From NCBI RefSeq assembly GCF_039534975.1, contig NZ_BAAAWH010000001.1:2976001-3040000 (forward strand): a DNA stretch of 64,000 nucleotides, read 5' to 3'. Both the position numbers and the translations under genes were made by a program. The notes beneath the pieces are model-generated. The model saw only the letters and a program-made list of their open reading frames with translations, did not search any database and was not told the origin of the DNA. Numbering within the stretch: position 1 is the first letter of the stretch; every line of letters starts with the position of its first letter. Shown here in pieces: positions 1 to 10,245 of the stretch. Origin of the DNA: Microbacterium terregens. GTDB lineage: Bacteria > Actinomycetota > Actinomycetes > Actinomycetales > Microbacteriaceae.

Positions 1-1
1 C

Positions 2-856
2 GGAATCGAGCGCTACCTGTTCACCGTGCGGGAGCACACAGTCGCGATCCTTCCCGCAGGGAGCACCCCCCTGCGCGTCCTGCACGTGTCCGATGCCCAC
101 ATGGCGCCGTGGCAGCACCGCAAGCAGCGCTGGATGGCGACGCTGGCCGAGCAGTGGCAACCGGATCTCGTCGTCAACACCGGTGACAATCTCGGCCACG
201 CGCGCGGACTCCGCGGCCTGCGCACCGCCCTGGACCCGCTGCGCGGCATCCCCGGTGTCTTCGTGCACGGATCCAACGACCATGCCTCTCCGCAACCTCG
301 CAACCCGCTGCGCTACTTCACCGGTCCATCGAAAGTGAAGAGCGTCGGCGAGCCCCTGGACACCGAGGCGCTCGATGGCTATCTCTCCGAGGAACTCGGT
401 TGGCTCGACCTGAACAACGCGGTGGGATCGATCGAGATCGCCGGTGCACGTATAGACGCGTTCGGGGTCAGTGACGCGCACCGCCACTGGGACGATCTCG
501 GCGTCCTCCCCCGACTGCTGGAGAACCTGCGGGCCGACGTCGGCCCGGCGACCGTCACGCTGGGAGTGACCCACGCCCCCTACCGCCGCGTCCTGGACTC
601 CTTCGTCGATCTGGGTGCGGACATGATCTTCGCCGGTCATACGCACGGCGGCCAGGTACGCGTGCCGGGCTATGGCGCCCTCGTGGCGAACTGCGACATC
701 CCGTTGCCCCAGGCCCGAGGCCTGAGCGAGTGGAGGCATGCAGCGACGTCGGTGCCGCTGAACGTCAGCGCCGGTCTCGGTCACTCGATTTACGCCCCGG
801 TGCGATTCGCGTGCCGGCCCGAGGCTTCGCTCATCACGCTCCTCCCCCGCGCCTAG
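2..856 (+). CDS. Metallophosphoesterase, 5' end outside window
   Basis: Calcineurin-like phosphoesterase of the YkuE type, probably a membrane-associated metal-dependent phosphohydrolase. The frame is open to the left edge, and the residues before the first GTG (position 26) read as normal protein, so the gene starts outside the window. The five metal-binding blocks appear in order: VSDAH, NTGDN, GSNDH, THAPY and GHTHGGQ. These give the Asp, Asn and His ligands of a two-metal centre. The visible part is about 284 codons, close to full family length, so only a short N-terminus (usually a membrane anchor) is missing. The substrate cannot be read from the sequence. In actinobacteria this family often sits near penicillin-binding protein genes, but the upstream neighbour is not visible here. 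Confidence 0.85.
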   Translation, partial: GIERYLFTVREHTVAILPAGSTPLRVLHVSDAHMAPWQHRKQRWMATLAEQWQPDLVVNTGDNLGHARGLRGLRTALDPLRGIPGVFVHGSNDHASPQPRNPLRYFTGPSKVKSVGEPLDTEALDGYLSEELGWLDLNNAVGSIEIAGARIDAFGVSDAHRHWDDLGVLPRLLENLRADVGPATVTLGVTHAPYRRVLDSFVDLGADMIFAGHTHGGQVRVPGYGALVANCDIPLPQARGLSEWRHAATSVPLNVSAGLGHSIYAPVRFACRPEASLITLLPRA

Positions 857-991
857 CAGCGCCGCGCGCCGCTGCGGCGGCTCCTCCCCAGCCGGTCGTC
901 GCGCACGACGGCCCCCAGATCATCGCGCCGGGGCGCGACGTGACGGACGCACGGGCGACGATCGGACTCTGTTCGACTCGGAGGAGAAGCC

Positions 992-2827
992 ATGCCCGTG
1001 CCCCATCACATCCGCGACGCGCGCACCAGGGCGACCCGAAACGCGATCGCGATCGCGCTCGCGTGCGCACTGGCCGTCATCGGCGTCGTCGTTTCGCCGG
1101 TACCTGCGCACGCCGCAGCTTCGGGTGCCGGCTTCGGAACGTGGGCGCCGATCTCGCCCTACGGCTGGCACGGCTCGATGGTGATCGACGGCGTGCACAC
1201 GTACTGCATCCTCCCGGGCGCACCGGCGCCGACGGGTACCAGTGTCGATCATGGCGTGAGTGGGGCGGCGGCCGGGCTGTCTCCGCAGCAGCTCACCGGG
1301 ATCAACCTGCTGGTGACCAAGTACGGACAGACCGCCGATCCGGTGCAGGCCGCTGCCGTCGGGTGGGCGGTCAAGGCGATCGCGAACTGGGACGAGACGC
1401 TCCATCACTTCGGCTACCGCGGCGACTCGCTCGCCGGTGCCATCCACTGGACGTTCTCGGCGCTGGCCCCCGCGCAGAACGAGAGCGTCCAAAAGCTCGC
1501 CGTCGCGTACTACGAGGAGGCGAGAAGCACGCCTCCCGGCGTGACCGCTCCCTCGGGCCGAATGGTCTTCACCACGGATGCCGCAGACCACACACGAGGC
1601 AGCGTGCGAGTCGACGCCACAACGACCGCGGCCAGCGGCACGCTCGCAGTGGAGAACGCCGTGTTCGTCGACACGGGTACGGGTACGCTCCAGAACGCCG
1701 TCCCGGGGGTCGACTATGCCATCGAAGCTCATCCGCCCGTCGCCGGGCGCGCGTACGTGGTGAGCGGCACCGGCCGCTTCGTGGTGCGGGACGTCGCCGC
1801 CGTGCGCCACTTCACGACGCCCGGCGGTCAGGACACCGCCGGGCCGGCCGGTGAGGTCGGCTTCGAGGTCGCCGGCGAGGAGGCCACCCCTCGCGTCCCC
1901 CTGTTCACCCCCACCGTCTCCACCCATGTCACGTCGAAATACGTGGCGGGGGGATCGTTCATCGACGCGATCGAGTTCGGTGGCTCCCTCGAGCACTGGC
2001 CTCGCACACCGGACGGCCTCTATGTTCCGGTGACTGCGACAGGGGTGGTCTACCGCACCGAGGTCGAGCCGGTGCCGACCGGCGGCGGGGTACCGCCCGA
2101 CGCGGTGAACATCGGGGCACTCGGGCTGGTGACCGATCCGGCGACCGGACCGACGGCCACGTACACCGTGATCTCGGGGTGGACCCTCGCCGAGCCGGGT
2201 TTCTACACGGCGGTATGGACGATAGATCGCCGAGCGCAGACCGAGGCCGCGGCCGCTCACCTTCCGCCGGACTACACATGGACGGAGAGTTTCGGCGAGA
2301 CGACGCAGATCTCGATGGTGCCGGCGGTCTCATCGCGGGCCGAGCCGACGGTGACCGTCGGCGACCCCATGAGCGATACGATCCTCGTCGGTTCGCCCCT
2401 TCCTGCCGAGGGATTGATCGTCTCGTCTGCGCTCTATCGCGCACGCGAAGCCCTCGCACCGCAGGACGTGTGCACGGAGGCGAACCTCGTATGGGCGAGC
2501 GACCCCCATCGCATGGCAGCTCCGGGCGAGCACGGGGTGACGTCTCCCGCCGTCACCGAGCCGGGCACCTACTTCTGGCAGGAGCGCGCCGTCGATGCGG
2601 CCGGCGAACTCGTCCATCTGGGAGCGTGCGGCGCACCGAGCGAGACGACCCGTGTCATCGCGCCTGCGCCGGAACAGGCCTCCCCGGGCCCATCCGCGCT
2701 CGCCGCGACGGGGCTCTCGACCGACACGTCGCGCGGCGTCGGTGGACTCGCGGTCGCGTGCCTGACCGCGGGCGGGACGCTCTTCGCGCTCTCCCGTCGC
2801 CGGCGACCGGAGAGCGCGATCGGGTGA
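992..2827 (+). CDS. LAXTG-anchored cell-surface protein, possible thioester domain
   Basis: Secreted wall-anchored protein of 611 aa. It starts with ATG behind GGAGGAGAAGCC. A Sec signal peptide (basic N-terminus, hydrophobic core, cleavage after AHA near residue 35) is followed by a mature region. The C-terminus has LAATG, a hydrophobic stretch and SRRRRPES, a sorting signal of the LAXTG kind used by class E sortases. Near the mature N-terminus, a Cys in HTYCILPG is followed about 60 residues later by Gln in PVQAAAVGWAV. This resembles the Cys...Gln arrangement of thioester adhesin domains, which is only a suggestion. The middle looks like beta-sandwich repeats. No sortase gene lies in the window. 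The gene stands alone, with tRNA-Pro downstream. Confidence 0.75.
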   Translation: MPVPHHIRDARTRATRNAIAIALACALAVIGVVVSPVPAHAAASGAGFGTWAPISPYGWHGSMVIDGVHTYCILPGAPAPTGTSVDHGVSGAAAGLSPQQLTGINLLVTKYGQTADPVQAAAVGWAVKAIANWDETLHHFGYRGDSLAGAIHWTFSALAPAQNESVQKLAVAYYEEARSTPPGVTAPSGRMVFTTDAADHTRGSVRVDATTTAASGTLAVENAVFVDTGTGTLQNAVPGVDYAIEAHPPVAGRAYVVSGTGRFVVRDVAAVRHFTTPGGQDTAGPAGEVGFEVAGEEATPRVPLFTPTVSTHVTSKYVAGGSFIDAIEFGGSLEHWPRTPDGLYVPVTATGVVYRTEVEPVPTGGGVPPDAVNIGALGLVTDPATGPTATYTVISGWTLAEPGFYTAVWTIDRRAQTEAAAAHLPPDYTWTESFGETTQISMVPAVSSRAEPTVTVGDPMSDTILVGSPLPAEGLIVSSALYRAREALAPQDVCTEANLVWASDPHRMAAPGEHGVTSPAVTEPGTYFWQERAVDAAGELVHLGACGAPSETTRVIAPAPEQASPGPSALAATGLSTDTSRGVGGLAVACLTAGGTLFALSRRRRPESAIG

Positions 2828-2885
2828 TCCGCGCAGCGCGCGTTCGATCCACGGCAGAGCATCGGGTAGACTCGAACGGTTGTCA

Positions 2886-2959
2886 CGGGGTGTGGCGCAG
2901 CTTGGTAGCGCGCGTCGTTCGGGACGACGAGGCCGCAGGTTCAAATCCTGTCACCCCGA
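2886..2959 (+). tRNA. tRNA-Pro (anticodon CGG)
   Basis: Full cloverleaf by eye. The acceptor CGGGGTG pairs with CACCCCG, the D stem GCGC pairs with GCGC, and the anticodon stem CGTCG/CGACG carries loop TTCGGGA with anticodon CGG. The T arm is GCAGG-TTCAAAT-CCTGT and the discriminator base is A. No CCA is encoded. It reads proline codon CCG. Confidence 0.95.
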
Positions 2960-2965
2960 CAGTGC

Positions 2966-2999
2966 GCCGCGCTGGTCGCCGCAAGGCGGCCGGCGCGGC
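2966..2999 (+). terminator. Hairpin terminator of tRNA-Pro
   Basis: It lies seven bases after the tRNA. A 15-bp stem (two G-U wobbles) is closed by a GCAA tetraloop. The arms are 2966-2980 and 2985-2999. No U-tract follows, as is common for actinobacterial terminators. Confidence 0.55.
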
Positions 3000-3185
3000 T
3001 CATCAGTTGTATGGCCGGACGATTTCCGGCCCCGCAGGGGGCCACGCCGCCCGAGGCTCAACGGACCGTTACGATCCGCGGAGGGACGGTGGATGAATCC
3101 GGTCCCCGGCAGCAGAGAGGCTCCGCACGCTTCTGGGACGGAGGCGGTGTGGGGCTTTTCGTCTATCGCCCCCGACAGGAGCACC

Positions 3186-3974
3186 GTGACCGAAACGCCT
3201 GCTGACAGCATCCCGCCCCGCCTGGTCGCCTTCGATCTCGACGACACGCTGGCTCCCTCGAAGGCTGCGATCGATCCGCGCATCGGGCAGCTCCTGATCG
3301 CACTCGCAGAGCGGGTCGAGGTGGCGATCATCTCCGGCGGTCAGCTCGAGCAGTTCCGTGCACAGGTGGTGGACCGACTTCCGGATGCCGCGGCCGAGAC
3401 TCTGTCGCACATCCACCTGCTGCCGACCTGCGGCACCCAGTACTACCGGATCGAACCCGAGGGCATCGTCACGATCTATGCGCACACGTTGACCGACGAC
3501 CAGAAGACACGCGCGCTGGATGCCGTCGAGGGAGAAGCACGACGGCTGGGCCTCTGGGAGTCCGAGACGTGGGGCGACATCCTCGAGGACCGCGGCTCCC
3601 AGATCACGTTCTCAGCGCTCGGACAGCGCGCGCCCCTGGTCGCGAAGAAGGCATGGGACCCCACCGGTGCCAAGAAGAGCGCACTGCGGGAGGCTGTCGC
3701 CTCGCAGGTTCCGGATCTGGAAGTGCGCTCGGGCGGCTCGACATCAGTCGACATCACGCACCGCGGAATCGACAAGGCGTACGGCATGCGGCAGCTGGCC
3801 GAGCAGACGGGCATCCCGTTGGACGACATGCTGTTCGTCGGCGACCGGCTCGACCCGGACGGCAACGACTACCCGGTGCTCGCGATGGGTGTGAACTGTC
3901 ACGCCGTCGAGGGCTGGGAGGACACCGCCGAGTACCTCCACGGGTTGCTGCCGACGCTGACCGTCCGATCCTGA
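3186..3974 (+). CDS. HAD-superfamily (IIB) phosphatase
   Basis: Haloacid-dehalogenase family hydrolase of 262 aa, probably a sugar-phosphate phosphatase of the phosphomannomutase-like/Cof type. GTG at 3186 is preferred because AGGAG lies six bases before it; earlier starts run back through the tRNA and the untranslated gap. HAD motif I is FDLDDTLAPS with the nucleophile Asp. Motif II is the Ser in IISGG, motif III is the Lys of GIDKAYG, and motif IV is FVGDRLDPDGND. The acceptor cap between motifs II and III is of C2 type. It ends nine bases before the stop of the convergent flavin-enzyme gene. Substrate unknown. Confidence 0.8.
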   Translation: MTETPADSIPPRLVAFDLDDTLAPSKAAIDPRIGQLLIALAERVEVAIISGGQLEQFRAQVVDRLPDAAAETLSHIHLLPTCGTQYYRIEPEGIVTIYAHTLTDDQKTRALDAVEGEARRLGLWESETWGDILEDRGSQITFSALGQRAPLVAKKAWDPTGAKKSALREAVASQVPDLEVRSGGSTSVDITHRGIDKAYGMRQLAEQTGIPLDDMLFVGDRLDPDGNDYPVLAMGVNCHAVEGWEDTAEYLHGLLPTLTVRS

Positions 3975-3983
3975 GCCCGCCGT

Positions 3984-5246
3984 TCAGGATCCGCTGACCA
4001 CCGCGCGCGGCGACGGAGCGACGGGCACCAGCCGCGTGAGCTGTGTGACGTGCGCGGGCTCGAGTTCGTCCAGGGCCGCGACGCCCAGAAGCTTCATCGT
4101 GCGGTCGATCTCGTCGCGCAGGATCGCGATGGCGCGGTCCACGCCGGGGCGACCACCGGCCATCAACCCGTAAAGATAGGCACGACCGACGAGCGTGAAC
4201 TTCGCACCCAGCGCGATCGAGGCGACGATGTCCGCTCCATTCATGATGCCGGTGTCGATCATCACGGTCGCGTCCTGGCCGACCTCCCGCACCACGGCGG
4301 GGAGCAGGTGGAACGGGATCGGAGCCCGATCCAGCTGGCGGCCGCCGTGGTTGGACAGGACGATGCCATCCACTCCGGCGTCGATCAGCCGTATCGAGTC
4401 CTCGACCGTCTGGACTCCCTTGACGACGATCTTCCCGGGCCAGAGATCCCGGATGACCGCGAGGTCGTCGTAGCTGATCGTCGGGTCCATCGCGGCGTTC
4501 AGCAGTTCCGCGACGGTTCCCCCCGTCGAGGACAGCGAGGCGAATTCGAGCGCGGGGGTGGTGAGGAAGTCGTACCACCACCATGGCCGCGGGATCGCGT
4601 TGAGGACCGTGCCGAGCGTCAGCTGCGGCGGGATCGAGAACCCGTTGCGCTTGTCGCGGAGGCGGGCTCCGGCGACCGGCGCGTCCACGGTGAACAGCAG
4701 CGTGTCGAAGCCGGCCGCGGCGGCACGGCGAGCGAGGGCGTAGGAGACCTCGCGGTCGCGCATGACGTACAGCTGGAACCAGTTCCGCCCCTCCGGGTTC
4801 GCCGCGCGCACGTCCTCGATCGATGTGGTGCCCAGGGTGGAGAGGGTGAACGGGATGCCGGCGGCGCCCGCCGCGGAGGCGCCGGCCACTTCACCCTCCG
4901 TGTGCATCAGTCGGGCGAACCCCGTCGGTGCGATCCCGAACGGAAGCGCACTGCGCCCGGCCAGGATGGTCGTGGACATGTCGACATCTTCCGCGGGGCG
5001 CAGGATGCCCGGGTGAAACTCGATGTCCTCGAACGCCTGTCGGGCCCGGGTCAACGACAACTCGCCCTCCGCGGCGCCGTCGGTGTAGTCGAAGGGCGCT
5101 CTGGGGGTTCGCCGCTTGGCGATCGCGCGCAGGTCGCCGATCGTGAGCGCGGCATCCAGACGGCGTTTCGTGCCGTTCCACTCGGGCTTCTTGAACCGCA
5201 TCAGCTCGAGCAGGTCGGCCGGGTTGGGCAGTTGCCGCTTGACCAT
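3984..5246 (-). CDS. lldD: FMN-dependent alpha-hydroxyacid (L-lactate) dehydrogenase
   Basis: FMN enzyme of 420 aa that oxidises L-2-hydroxyacids, most likely L-lactate to pyruvate, with electrons going to the quinone pool. ATG at 5246 is chosen because AAAGGA lies just upstream; an in-frame ATG five codons earlier overlaps that ribosome site. Family signatures are visible: [35 protein letters not shown], then IVVKGVQ with the FMN Lys, and the active-site block [10 protein letters not shown] with His and Arg. The C-terminal FMN-phosphate region follows ([23 protein letters not shown]). It has no permease or lldR neighbour. The substrate could be another hydroxyacid. Confidence 0.85.
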   Translation of the reverse strand: MVKRQLPNPADLLELMRFKKPEWNGTKRRLDAALTIGDLRAIAKRRTPRAPFDYTDGAAEGELSLTRARQAFEDIEFHPGILRPAEDVDMSTTILAGRSALPFGIAPTGFARLMHTEGEVAGASAAGAAGIPFTLSTLGTTSIEDVRAANPEGRNWFQLYVMRDREVSYALARRAAAAGFDTLLFTVDAPVAGARLRDKRNGFSIPPQLTLGTVLNAIPRPWWWYDFLTTPALEFASLSSTGGTVAELLNAAMDPTISYDDLAVIRDLWPGKIVVKGVQTVEDSIRLIDAGVDGIVLSNHGGRQLDRAPIPFHLLPAVVREVGQDATVMIDTGIMNGADIVASIALGAKFTLVGRAYLYGLMAGGRPGVDRAIAILRDEIDRTMKLLGVAALDELEPAHVTQLTRLVPVAPSPRAVVSGS

Positions 5247-5347
5247 CGTCGGTCCTTTCATGAGGGCGCGGACCAGGCACGTCTCGCATCGTAGCCGGTG
5301 GTGTCGCGCCGGTTGCGGGTCGCGGGAGACGGCGCGGCGCCCAGCGC

Positions 5348-5353
5348 TAGTCT
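5348..5353 (+). promoter_or_regulatory. -10 box of a leaderless transcript
   Basis: TAGTCT sits six bases before the ATG at 5360 and no Shine-Dalgarno sequence is present. The start codon would be the 5' end of the mRNA. Confidence 0.5.
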
Positions 5354-5359
5354 GAGCGC

Positions 5360-6259
5360 ATGGATCCGCTCGCCCTCGTCCTCCTCGTCGCCGCGATCAC
5401 CTGCGCGGGCTGCTGGATCGCCTCACTGATCACGAAGGACACGTCGTGGGTGGACCGCATCTGGTCCATCGTCCCGGCGGTCTACGTGTGGATCTTCGCC
5501 ATCACCGGGATCGCGGCCGGCATCGATGCTGCGCGTCTGATCCTGATGGCGGTGCTGGTCACGGCGTGGGCCGCGCGGTTGACCTTCAACTTCGCCCGCA
5601 AGGGCGGATACAGCGGTATGGAGGACTACCGCTGGGCGATCCTCCGCGATCGGATGAAGCCCTGGCAGTTCCAGGTCTTCAACCTGCTGTTCATCGTCAT
5701 CTACCAGAACGCACTGCTCGTGCTGATCACGCTTCCTGCGCTGATCGCGTGGCAGAACCCTGCTGCCCTGAACGGGTGGGACGTGACCTTCGCGGTCCTG
5801 TTCGCCGCGTTCCTCGTCGGTGAATTCGTGTCCGACCAGCAGCAGTGGGACTTCCATCGGGCGAAGGCGGCCGCAGGCGGACGCCTCGAACCGGGCTTCG
5901 TCACGAGCGGGCTCTTCCGCTTCAGCCGCCACCCGAACTTCTTCTTCGAGCAGGCACAGTGGTGGAGCTTCTACGCGATCGGCGCGACGGCGGCCGCGGC
6001 ATCCGGACTGGGCCTGTGGGGCGGCGCGCTGAACTGGACGATTCTCGGAGCTGCGCTGTTGAGCCTGCTGTTCATCGGGTCGACGATCTTCACGGAGTCG
6101 ATCACGTCGTCGAAGTACCCCGCATACGCCGACTACAAGCGGTCCACGTCAATGCTCGTGCCGCTGCCGCGGAAGCGGAGCACCAAGCGCGTCAAGGGGG
6201 CGCGGGGCGGAAAGCCCGCGCGGGCGCCGAAGAACGGCAACGCGCCGCAACCGGCGTAA
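5360..6259 (+). CDS. DUF1295 membrane protein (steroid 5-alpha-reductase fold)
   Basis: Integral membrane protein of 299 aa in the DUF1295/isoprenylcysteine methyltransferase-like superfamily. About six hydrophobic helices are visible, and the conserved loop [15 protein letters not shown] ahead of the last helices is the family signature (RHPN). The charged tail ([18 protein letters not shown]) is probably cytoplasmic. Members are annotated as 3-oxo-5-alpha-steroid reductases by fold only, and no substrate can be assigned. The gene diverges from lldD and is probably leaderless. Confidence 0.8.
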   Translation: MDPLALVLLVAAITCAGCWIASLITKDTSWVDRIWSIVPAVYVWIFAITGIAAGIDAARLILMAVLVTAWAARLTFNFARKGGYSGMEDYRWAILRDRMKPWQFQVFNLLFIVIYQNALLVLITLPALIAWQNPAALNGWDVTFAVLFAAFLVGEFVSDQQQWDFHRAKAAAGGRLEPGFVTSGLFRFSRHPNFFFEQAQWWSFYAIGATAAAASGLGLWGGALNWTILGAALLSLLFIGSTIFTESITSSKYPAYADYKRSTSMLVPLPRKRSTKRVKGARGGKPARAPKNGNAPQPA

Positions 6260-6325
6260 GGGAACCGGTCCAGCGGGACGTGTGTGCACTGCGTCGCTGA
6301 ACCGGCTCGTCAGCGTGCCGATATC

Positions 6326-6346
6326 GCGCAACGAGGTCGGTTGCGC
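6326..6346. terminator. Hairpin between convergent genes
   Basis: GCGCAAC (6326-6332) pairs with GTTGCGC (6340-6346) around a seven-base loop. It lies between the stops of the DUF1295 gene and galE, so it could serve either strand. Confidence 0.4.
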
Positions 6347-6412
6347 ACGGATTGGTGACGTTGTGCTCGCCGAAGCGCCGCCCCTCGAGACGCTCGCGGA
6401 CCGCCGGGACCG

Positions 6413-7432
6413 TCAGACGGTCGCGTACCCGTCGGGGTTCTTCGACTGCCAGTTCCAGTAATCGCGGCACGAGTCGTCGATCGTGAGCCGCGCCCGCCAG
6501 CCCAGGTCCCGCTCGGCCTTCGACGGGTCGCAGTAGGTCGCCGCCACATCGCCGGCGCGCCGGGAGAGAATCTGCGCGGGCAGGTCCCGGCCCACGGCCT
6601 TCTCGAACGACGCGATCAGCTCGAGCACGCTCACGGGCCTGCCCGTACCGAGGTTGTAGACGACGAAGCCCGGTTGTGCCTGCTCGAGCGCGGTGACGTG
6701 GCCCTCGGCGAGGTCCACGACGTGGATGTAGTCCCGCAGGCCTGTGCCGTCCGGGGTGTCGTAGTCGGCACCGAAGACGCCGATCCGGTCGAGCTTGCCG
6801 ACGGCGACGCGGGCGACGAAGGGCATGAGGTTGTTCGGGATGCCTGCCGGGTCTTCGCCGATGAGCCCGCTCGCGTGGGCGCCCACCGGGTTGAAGTACC
6901 GCAGCACCGTCACGTTCAGCTCGGGGTTGACCCGGGCGACGTCGGCGAGCACGACCTCGTTGATGCGCTTGGACTTGGAGTACGGGTTCGACAGGTCGAT
7001 GCTCGTCGTGGACTCCTCCGTGAACGGCAGGTCCGCCGGGTCCGAGTAGACGGTCCCCGTGCTGGAGAAGACGAACGAGCGGATGCCGTGGCTCAGACCC
7101 GCGCGAAGCAGGGCGAAGGTGGTGTCGACGTTGTTGGAGTAGTACTCGAGCGGCTTCTGCGTCGACTCCCCCACCGCCTTGAACGCGGCGAGGTGGACGA
7201 TCGCGTCGATCGGACCGTGGTCGGTGAACACCTGCTCCAGGACGGCGTCGTCGGAGGCATCGCCCACGACCAGCGGAGCGCTCTTGCCCGTGATCTCCGC
7301 GACGCGTTCCGCGGCGGTCGCGCTCGTTCCGGACAGATCGTCCAGCAGCACGACGTCATGGCCGGCATCCAGCAGTGAGACGGCTGTGTGCGCGCCGATG
7401 TAGCCGGCACCGCCGGCAAGGAGTACTCGCAT
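6413..7432 (-). CDS. galE: UDP-glucose 4-epimerase
   Basis: Extended short-chain dehydrogenase of 339 aa that interconverts UDP-glucose and UDP-galactose using tightly bound NAD. The Rossmann motif GGAGYIGAHT is at the N-terminus, DDLSG follows the second strand, and the catalytic block is SSTGTVY followed by NPYSKSK (Tyr-X3-Lys). The sugar-binding region LRYFNPVGAH follows. Two ATGs stand in tandem (7435 and 7432). The second fits a leaderless start better, because TAGCAT at 7439-7444 ends six bases before it. No other Leloir genes are adjacent, so a role in wall or capsule sugars is as likely as galactose use. Confidence 0.93.
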   Translation of the reverse strand: MRVLLAGGAGYIGAHTAVSLLDAGHDVVLLDDLSGTSATAAERVAEITGKSAPLVVGDASDDAVLEQVFTDHGPIDAIVHLAAFKAVGESTQKPLEYYSNNVDTTFALLRAGLSHGIRSFVFSSTGTVYSDPADLPFTEESTTSIDLSNPYSKSKRINEVVLADVARVNPELNVTVLRYFNPVGAHASGLIGEDPAGIPNNLMPFVARVAVGKLDRIGVFGADYDTPDGTGLRDYIHVVDLAEGHVTALEQAQPGFVVYNLGTGRPVSVLELIASFEKAVGRDLPAQILSRRAGDVAATYCDPSKAERDLGWRARLTIDDSCRDYWNWQSKNPDGYATV

Positions 7433-7438
7433 CATTCG

Positions 7439-7444
7439 ATGCTA
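7439..7444 (-). promoter_or_regulatory. -10 box of galE, leaderless
   Basis: TAGCAT on the minus strand, six bases before the second ATG of galE. No ribosome binding site is present. Confidence 0.5.
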
Positions 7445-7492
7445 CCGAGCATCTGGATGCGCTTCATCGGCGCCCGGGCCGACGTTGCGTCG

Positions 7493-8152
7493 TCAGCGCC
7501 CGTCGAGACGACCGCCGGACTCGCGGAGATAGCACTCCGCGCACATCGACTCGTACGTCACGCGGTCGGGCGAGAGTTCGTCGATGGCGACCTGATCGCC
7601 GTCGAAGACGAACCGTCCGCCGACGAGACGCGCGTTGAAGATCGCCTTGCGTCCGCAACGGCAGATGGTCTTGAGCTCTTCGAGGCTGTGGGCCAGTTCG
7701 AGCAGCCGCCGCGAGCCGGGAAAGGCCTCGGTGCGGAAGTCGGTGCGGATGCCGTAGGCGAGCACCGGGACGCCATCCAGCACGACGATCCTCAGCAGGT
7801 CGTCGACTTGCGATGGGGTGAGGAACTGCGCCTCGTCGATCAGCAGGCACGCCACATCGACGGGCCGACCGGACGGCGTCTGCTCCGCGAACAGGGCGTC
7901 GGCGCCGGACTGCTGCACGCGAGCGCGGTGCTCGGCGAACAACGCCCGCAGATCGGCATCCGGTGGGATGAGGAAGTCGACCGATCGTGACATCCCGAGC
8001 CTGCTGGAGATCTTGTCGGACTCTTTGGTGTCGATCGCCGGCTTGGCGATCAGCACGTGCTGCCCGCGTTCTTCGTAGTTGTGAGCCGCCTGCAGGAGTG
8101 AGGACGACTTGCCCGAATTCATCGCACCGTATCGGAAGTACAGTTTGGCCAC
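7493..8152 (-). CDS. tdk: Thymidine kinase, class II
   Basis: Thymidine kinase of 219 aa for pyrimidine salvage; it phosphorylates thymidine with ATP. The P-loop is GAMNSGKSSSLL near the N-terminus. DEAQFL is the Walker B motif with the catalytic Glu, and the lasso-domain zinc site is supplied by CRCGRKA together with CAECY. The length matches the Tdk family. GTG at 8152 is six bases after TACGCT (8159-8164), which suggests a leaderless mRNA. Confidence 0.93.
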   Translation of the reverse strand: MAKLYFRYGAMNSGKSSSLLQAAHNYEERGQHVLIAKPAIDTKESDKISSRLGMSRSVDFLIPPDADLRALFAEHRARVQQSGADALFAEQTPSGRPVDVACLLIDEAQFLTPSQVDDLLRIVVLDGVPVLAYGIRTDFRTEAFPGSRRLLELAHSLEELKTICRCGRKAIFNARLVGGRFVFDGDQVAIDELSPDRVTYESMCAECYLRESGGRLDGR

Positions 8153-8185
8153 GTGCCGAGCGTAGTCGCCGTCAGCGTCCCCGGC

Positions 8186-10204
8186 TCACCGGCCGCCGAA
8201 CCCGCCGCCGCCACCGCCGCCGCCGGACGAGCCGCCGCCGGAGGAACCGCCTGACGAGGACCAGCCGGAACCGGACGACGAGCTGCTCGACGATGATCGC
8301 GGGCTCGACACCGGGGTCGCCGCGAGCCGGCCGATCGACGAGGAGGCATCCGACAGCGACCGCGACGAGACAGCGTCGAACAGCGAGAGCCGCGTCGCGG
8401 CCTCCGCGACAGGCGAGGCGCTGCGGATCACCTCGACCCAGTGCCGCTCCATCCCGAACAGCACCGCGTAGGGCAGCAGCCTCTCGTAGATGTTGACGAT
8501 GCTGTCCCCCGGCGAATTGGGGGTGTCGCCGTAGGCGCGGCGCCCCGACGAGACCAGGTCCGCGGTCTGCGGCGACTGCGCCGCGCGCAGGCGGTCCTCT
8601 TCGGCGAGGCGGAGGTACTCCCGGATGCCGTCGAGATAGGTCTGGTGGATGCCGCCCGCCAGCGTGAGCGTCGTCTTGGGCAACCGCACGAACGGCAGCA
8701 CGATGAACGAGAAGAACCCGCTGGCGATCGCCGCGATGTACACGAGGCCGCCGATCGGGCTCAGCTCGCTCAGCAGGGCGTACGCGGTGTCGCCGAACAC
8801 GATCAGGCCCATCGCAAGGAAGAACCCGATCAGCCCGACCGCTGCCCGCACCGCGCCGATCCAGCCGGGGATCTCACTGCGGTAGCCGCGCTGGATCGTG
8901 TACTCGTCGATGCGGCGGACGTAGGTCACCGCGCGCGCCGGGGGCTTGGCCGCGAACCTACCCAGGTCCACGCCCGACCCCGGCTTCGCCTTGCGGGCGA
9001 AGACGGTGTCCAGGACGCGCAGGTCGTCGTGCTCGAGGCCCTCTCTGCTCAGCAGGAAGACCTCGAAGTCCTCAGGTTCCCTGCGGTCTCCCGCTGCCCG
9101 GAACTCCACGGCGTCCCGCACGGCGAGATCGACCAGGTGCGCTGCCATCGCGCGCTCGGGTACGTCCAGCACGCCGGCCGAGAGGGTCAGCGACTCGTCG
9201 GGCGGCGGCGAGTACTGCACGATCACCGGCGAACGGTCGGGGTTCCGCCGCAGCACCACCCGAAGCACGAGCAGCAGCACGAGGCCGCCGACACCGGTGA
9301 GCAGCGCGAGGATGGGCAGGATCCACTGCCACCACGGATACGGCGGCGGGGGCGGCGGAGCGAGCGCAGCGAACGTGCCCTGCTCGAAGCCGATCGCGAC
9401 GGTGACGTTCTCGTCCGGCCCCAGGTCGACATCGCCGGCGGTGAATGACACGGACCGGTCACCCGCGTCGAGCGCGCCCACCGAGGCCGCCCACACCGAG
9501 ACCTCGCCGGGCCACTCCGATGCTGTCGCCGGCTGGAACTCGCAGGTGTCGGTCGAGCCTTCGGGCCCGGAGTAGCAGAACGTCCGATCAACGAGAAGTC
9601 CGGCCGCGGCATCCCCCGCGATGTGAATCCGCGCGGTGACCGAGCCGAACTCCTGGGGGTGATCGGTGCCGACCGTGTCCCAGTAGAACTCGTCGGCGTC
9701 GGTGTCGTCATACCGCAGGACGACGTCGCTCATCGTGTACGAGATGACGTAGGTCTGGGTCCCGCGGACGTACGAGTCGTCGCCGGTGAGGACGTAGACC
9801 CAGTCCTCGTCCTCCTCGGTCCACCATGGGATCGGCGCACCGCTGGCGCCGGTGACACCGACCACCTCGGTGCCGAGGGCGATACGGGAATCGACCTTGG
9901 GGATCGTCCGCACGATCCCCCGGTTCTGGTCGAACTCGGGGAACCGCGCGACGATCTTCTCGGTGGTGAACAGGTGGCTCTTGCCGCCGGTTCCGCGCAC
10001 GAGGTAGTAGTCGGCCTCGAAGGAGTCGTAGGCGAAGTCCTCGAGCGACGCCGCAACGCCGAGTGCGGCGGAGGTCGGAGCCGTTGCCATCCGCGGTCCG
10101 GCGGCGAGCGCCGCGGTGGTCGGCCCGGCGGCCAGCAGCATCGACAGTGCGACGGCGAGAAGGAGCGCGATCGCTCGCGGCAATCGTGGTCCCCAGAGTC
10201 GCAT
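8186..10204 (-). CDS. DUF2207 membrane protein with Gly/Ser-rich tail
   Basis: Exported membrane protein of 672 aa. A signal peptide covers the first 35 residues or so. An extracytoplasmic DUF2207 beta domain follows ([28 protein letters not shown]). Then come a transmembrane helix near residue 310 ([18 protein letters not shown]), a cytoplasmic region with VVQYSPP, and a helix pair around 460-520. The C-terminus is a low-complexity Ser/Gly tail ending GGGFGGR, as is usual for this family. The function of DUF2207 is not established; a role in the cell envelope is inferred from topology only. Single-gene transcription unit. Confidence 0.75.
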   Translation of the reverse strand: MRLWGPRLPRAIALLLAVALSMLLAAGPTTAALAAGPRMATAPTSAALGVAASLEDFAYDSFEADYYLVRGTGGKSHLFTTEKIVARFPEFDQNRGIVRTIPKVDSRIALGTEVVGVTGASGAPIPWWTEEDEDWVYVLTGDDSYVRGTQTYVISYTMSDVVLRYDDTDADEFYWDTVGTDHPQEFGSVTARIHIAGDAAAGLLVDRTFCYSGPEGSTDTCEFQPATASEWPGEVSVWAASVGALDAGDRSVSFTAGDVDLGPDENVTVAIGFEQGTFAALAPPPPPPYPWWQWILPILALLTGVGGLVLLLVLRVVLRRNPDRSPVIVQYSPPPDESLTLSAGVLDVPERAMAAHLVDLAVRDAVEFRAAGDRREPEDFEVFLLSREGLEHDDLRVLDTVFARKAKPGSGVDLGRFAAKPPARAVTYVRRIDEYTIQRGYRSEIPGWIGAVRAAVGLIGFFLAMGLIVFGDTAYALLSELSPIGGLVYIAAIASGFFSFIVLPFVRLPKTTLTLAGGIHQTYLDGIREYLRLAEEDRLRAAQSPQTADLVSSGRRAYGDTPNSPGDSIVNIYERLLPYAVLFGMERHWVEVIRSASPVAEAATRLSLFDAVSSRSLSDASSSIGRLAATPVSSPRSSSSSSSSGSGWSSSGGSSGGGSSGGGGGGGGFGGR

Positions 10205-10245
10205 TCCCCCACCCTACGGGCGGGACCGGGGCGGACGAGCCTGCC

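Noticed and set aside
2880..3185. Long plus-strand frame beginning in tRNA-Pro and running into the HAD phosphatase gene
   Set aside because: Its first residues are the tRNA translated, a well-known false prediction. The ribosome site AGGAG favours GTG at 3186.
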